A DNA stretch of 64,000 nt from Verrucomicrobiota bacterium (GTDB taxonomy: Bacteria; Verrucomicrobiota; Verrucomicrobiia; Limisphaerales; JADLHS01). Shown here one piece after another: positions 62,037-64,000 of the stretch (position 1 is the first letter of the stretch; each line of letters begins with the position of its first letter). The notes below the pieces were generated by a model. That model made no database searches and was not told the DNA's origin. It worked only from the letters and a program-made list of their open reading frames with translations. The stretch spans positions 62,001 to 126,000 of the forward strand of contig JAKQDQ010000028.1 of NCBI GenBank assembly GCA_029573725.1, given 5' to 3'. The translations under genes and the position numbers were made by a program.

Positions 62037-64000
62037 TTACGGATAAACCAGCCGGAAGAACTGCGATCCCGTTGCTGGCACGGTGTACTCGTAGGTCCCG
62101 CCATCCGAGGTGATTCCGGTATTGATCTCCGTCCAGACCGGCGTGGTGAGGCTTGGACTGCTCTCCAGGCGATACGGAATGAACGGCCACGTAAGCGTAA
62201 CCGAATTGCCGGACTGCGTCAGATTGAGGCGCGGTTCGGCCGTGGTTACCAAGAAGTTATCAAAGATGGCATCTCCCGGCACCAAGTTGGCGCCGTCGTT
62301 ACCGGCGACAATCAATCCCACCAGACCGCTGGAGTAATTGGCGCCCGGGTCGTTGGCATAGACGGTCTTGATGGGAGTGGACAAGTCGGGGAATTCATAA
62401 ATTCTTCCCTCGAAATTGCTCCCCTGGCCAATAAAGACGAACCGATAATGCTGACCCCGTTCCAAGTGCAGAGCACTGTTATTCGTTTCCAGCTGGCCCA
62501 TAGGCGCCTCGGCCTGCAACCAGGAAATATCCAAGTCGCCATTCTCCGTGCCGGGCAGCGGATCTCCGCCGGGTTCCCAACTGAAGAGATACCCTCCGGT
62601 TGTGCCAAAACCCGGGGTGTTGATGCGGGCAGCAATACCAAAGGCCTGCCGCACGGTATCGTCGAAGTCCAACAGGTCCACCGAAGCGTAAAAGTCGGAA
62701 TAAATGTTGCCCGCCAGGAAGCTGCCTGCTCGCGACGGACCGTAGTAATCGAAGGGCTGCGCCGGCGTGTAGATATGATACACCCCGCCGGTGGTGATAA
62801 AGCTGGAAGCCAGGTACGGATCCCCCGCTGTCGGGAAGATCGGATCATAATGCTGCCAGGCCGGAGCGCTGTCGTTGCCGTCGTTGAAGTTGTCAAACAC
62901 CGTGGGCGGCAGCACCGGGTACACGATCGTTGGACTGTCGCTCGTCGGCACCAGCAACAGGTAGTCCAGGTCAATCAGCCGCTCGTCCTTGACGGCGGTC
63001 CCGCCGATGGTCAGCCGCAGCGTTTTGAGTCCGGAAAGGTTCAGCACGGCCGGCACGCTGCCCGCCATCAAGGGAACATACTTGTAATTGAGCCGCATCA
63101 TGTGATTCCCAATGTCGAAGCTGCCATAACGCACCGTGGATTGCCCGGGTTGGGTCGGGTCGCTGGTGACTTGATCCAGGTAAACTGTGGTTGCGCCAAA
63201 ACTGCTGCAGCGCAAATACACATGGTAATTCGTCGGGGTAAAGCTGCGCGTGTAATTCATCCAGTCACCCGGCGAGGTCAACTTCACCTGGTACTCCCAG
63301 ACTTGCGCTGCGGTATATTTCGACCGCTGCGTACTGTGAATGCGTTGGGGGGGAGTATTGGAATAATTATCGGTGATGTCGCCCGCTTCATCGCGGCTGA
63401 GGGTCGTGGTAGATCCTTGAGTGATCATGACCCGATCCTGCGAACGATATTCCGCAAAAATGGCATTCATAAATCCGCCGGGCTTTGAGTAATCCACGCC
63501 TTCAAGACCTTGAGTGCCGTAATACCCGCTGCCACTGCCCCCGACGACCACTTCATTGTAATCCAGTCCGGAAACCGGAATGGGATCCGCTTGATACTGC
63601 CCGCCGGACACCAGGTCGGTGGAGTAATTGTAATCCTCGGCTTCAATCGTCTTCTGGGCCGCCACATAGGCGTCGGAGAAGGTGTCGAACCAGAAGGTGT
63701 TGGTGGATTTCAGGTTGCCGGATGTATCTTCCAGTTCAATGCGGGCACTATAAAGCGTATTGGCCTGCAACGTGCCGGCAGCAGTGCTGAAGCTGACCGT
63801 GCTGGCATTGGCGGGCAACGGGGCCAGGGCCGCGGAAGCGTCCACCCCGTTCAAGTATAATTTTGTGGCGCTGGCGTTGATCAAATCCGCCGTGAGCGTC
63901 TGGGCGGTGAAACTAATGCCGGCCGCCGGGTCGTGGAAATTCGCCCACCGATCTCCGGGGACCCGAGCGGTCACGATCGGGGTCCCGGCAACGGGATGGG
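62037..64000 (-). CDS. large secreted protein, 5' end beyond the window
   Basis: At least 654 residues visible; the frame is open to the edge (HPVAGTPIVTARVPG is read there), so the start is missing. An Ig-like stretch (LINASATKLYLNGVDASAAL) is followed by IEAEDYNYSTDLVSGGQYQA, reminiscent of CBM6-type AED starts, a beta-sandwich part (NYTRSFTPTNYHVYLRCSSF), and a second jelly-roll-like region (FDNFNDGNDSAPAWQHYDPI). The C-terminal module ends SGNSVTLTWPFIPYRLESSP, TPVWTEINTGIT and FFRLVYP, like the LamG protein at 45142. Probable role: carbohydrate or cell-surface binding; no catalytic motif seen. Confidence 0.8.
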   Translation of the reverse strand, partial: HPVAGTPIVTARVPGDRWANFHDPAAGISFTAQTLTADLINASATKLYLNGVDASAALAPLPANASTVSFSTAAGTLQANTLYSARIELEDTSGNLKSTNTFWFDTFSDAYVAAQKTIEAEDYNYSTDLVSGGQYQADPIPVSGLDYNEVVVGGSGSGYYGTQGLEGVDYSKPGGFMNAIFAEYRSQDRVMITQGSTTTLSRDEAGDITDNYSNTPPQRIHSTQRSKYTAAQVWEYQVKLTSPGDWMNYTRSFTPTNYHVYLRCSSFGATTVYLDQVTSDPTQPGQSTVRYGSFDIGNHMMRLNYKYVPLMAGSVPAVLNLSGLKTLRLTIGGTAVKDERLIDLDYLLLVPTSDSPTIVYPVLPPTVFDNFNDGNDSAPAWQHYDPIFPTAGDPYLASSFITTGGVYHIYTPAQPFDYYGPSRAGSFLAGNIYSDFYASVDLLDFDDTVRQAFGIAARINTPGFGTTGGYLFSWEPGGDPLPGTENGDLDISWLQAEAPMGQLETNNSALHLERGQHYRFVFIGQGSNFEGRIYEFPDLSTPIKTVYANDPGANYSSGLVGLIVAGNDGANLVPGDAIFDNFLVTTAEPRLNLTQSGNSVTLTWPFIPYRLESSPSLTTPVWTEINTGITSDGGTYEYTVPATGSQFFRLVYP

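Overview
The window reads as chromosomal DNA of a GC-rich member of the Verrucomicrobiota, most likely the former subdivision 3 (Limisphaerales/Pedosphaera-like). This is inference. It rests on a DUF1080 protein, a planctomycete-type PSCyt1 cytochrome, two secreted pseudopilin-like proteins with the [20 protein letters not shown] start, a LamG/Ig-like giant, an ECF sigma factor paired with a Ser/Thr kinase, and many GC-rich palindromic repeats. No rRNA, tRNA, CRISPR array, transposase or phage gene was recognised. About 50 protein-coding loci cover most of the sequence.

Layout. 1-4.3 kb: DUF1080 protein, a relic of the cytochrome c assembly gene ccsA, a DUF456 membrane protein and a large secreted sugar-hydrolase-like protein. 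4.5-11 kb (+): mutY, a cysteine desulfurase, a decayed nucleotidyltransferase pair, exported Mn/Fe superoxide dismutase, cysS, tmk, DUF4404. 11.1-16.9 kb (-): a probable operon cbiX - Gfo/Idh/MocA oxidoreductase - tyrA - aroA - cmk - plsC. 17.4-21.9 kb: PSCyt1 cytochrome (+), then dnaG, cvpA and a TPR lipoprotein (-). 21.9-29.3 kb: DUF362 protein, small membrane protein, hrpB helicase, enolase, DUF4139 protein. 29.3-38.5 kb: smc, plsY-gpsA, site-2 protease with thrH, an AONS/KBL-type PLP enzyme, bcp. 38.8-44.8 kb: lipoprotein, pseudopilin, and an ABC-2 export locus. 45.1-49.4 kb: LamG protein and a ThuA-domain gene broken by one amber codon. 49.4-53.3 kb: methyltransferase, fatty-acid-desaturase-like protein and an unrecognised protein, the last two in clearly AT-richer DNA, then a CpXC protein. 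53.8-64 kb: kinase/sigma pair, pseudopilin, GH78 rhamnosidase, neutral-ceramidase-like protein and a large secreted protein running off the window end.

How genes fit together. GpsA makes glycerol-3-phosphate, PlsY acylates it, and PlsC (22 kb away) adds the second acyl chain, so the phosphatidate route is largely present. TyrA and AroA serve aromatic amino acid synthesis. Cmk, Tmk, DnaG and Smc serve nucleotide supply, replication and chromosome organisation. The right end is dominated by secreted carbohydrate- or lipid-acting proteins, suggesting a polymer degrader.

Most notable. Palindromic or repeated DNA lies in frame inside conserved genes: a 69-bp inverted-repeat element in aroA, a perfect 26-bp palindrome in smc, two insertions in mutY, and a 27-bp tandem repeat in the signal peptide of the DUF4139 gene. 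This resembles the protein-coding palindromic elements known from Rickettsia. The AT-rich desaturase/unknown cassette at 50.3-52.4 kb is the best candidate for an undescribed functional locus. Gene decay is visible in three places (ccsA, nucleotidyltransferase pair, ThuA).
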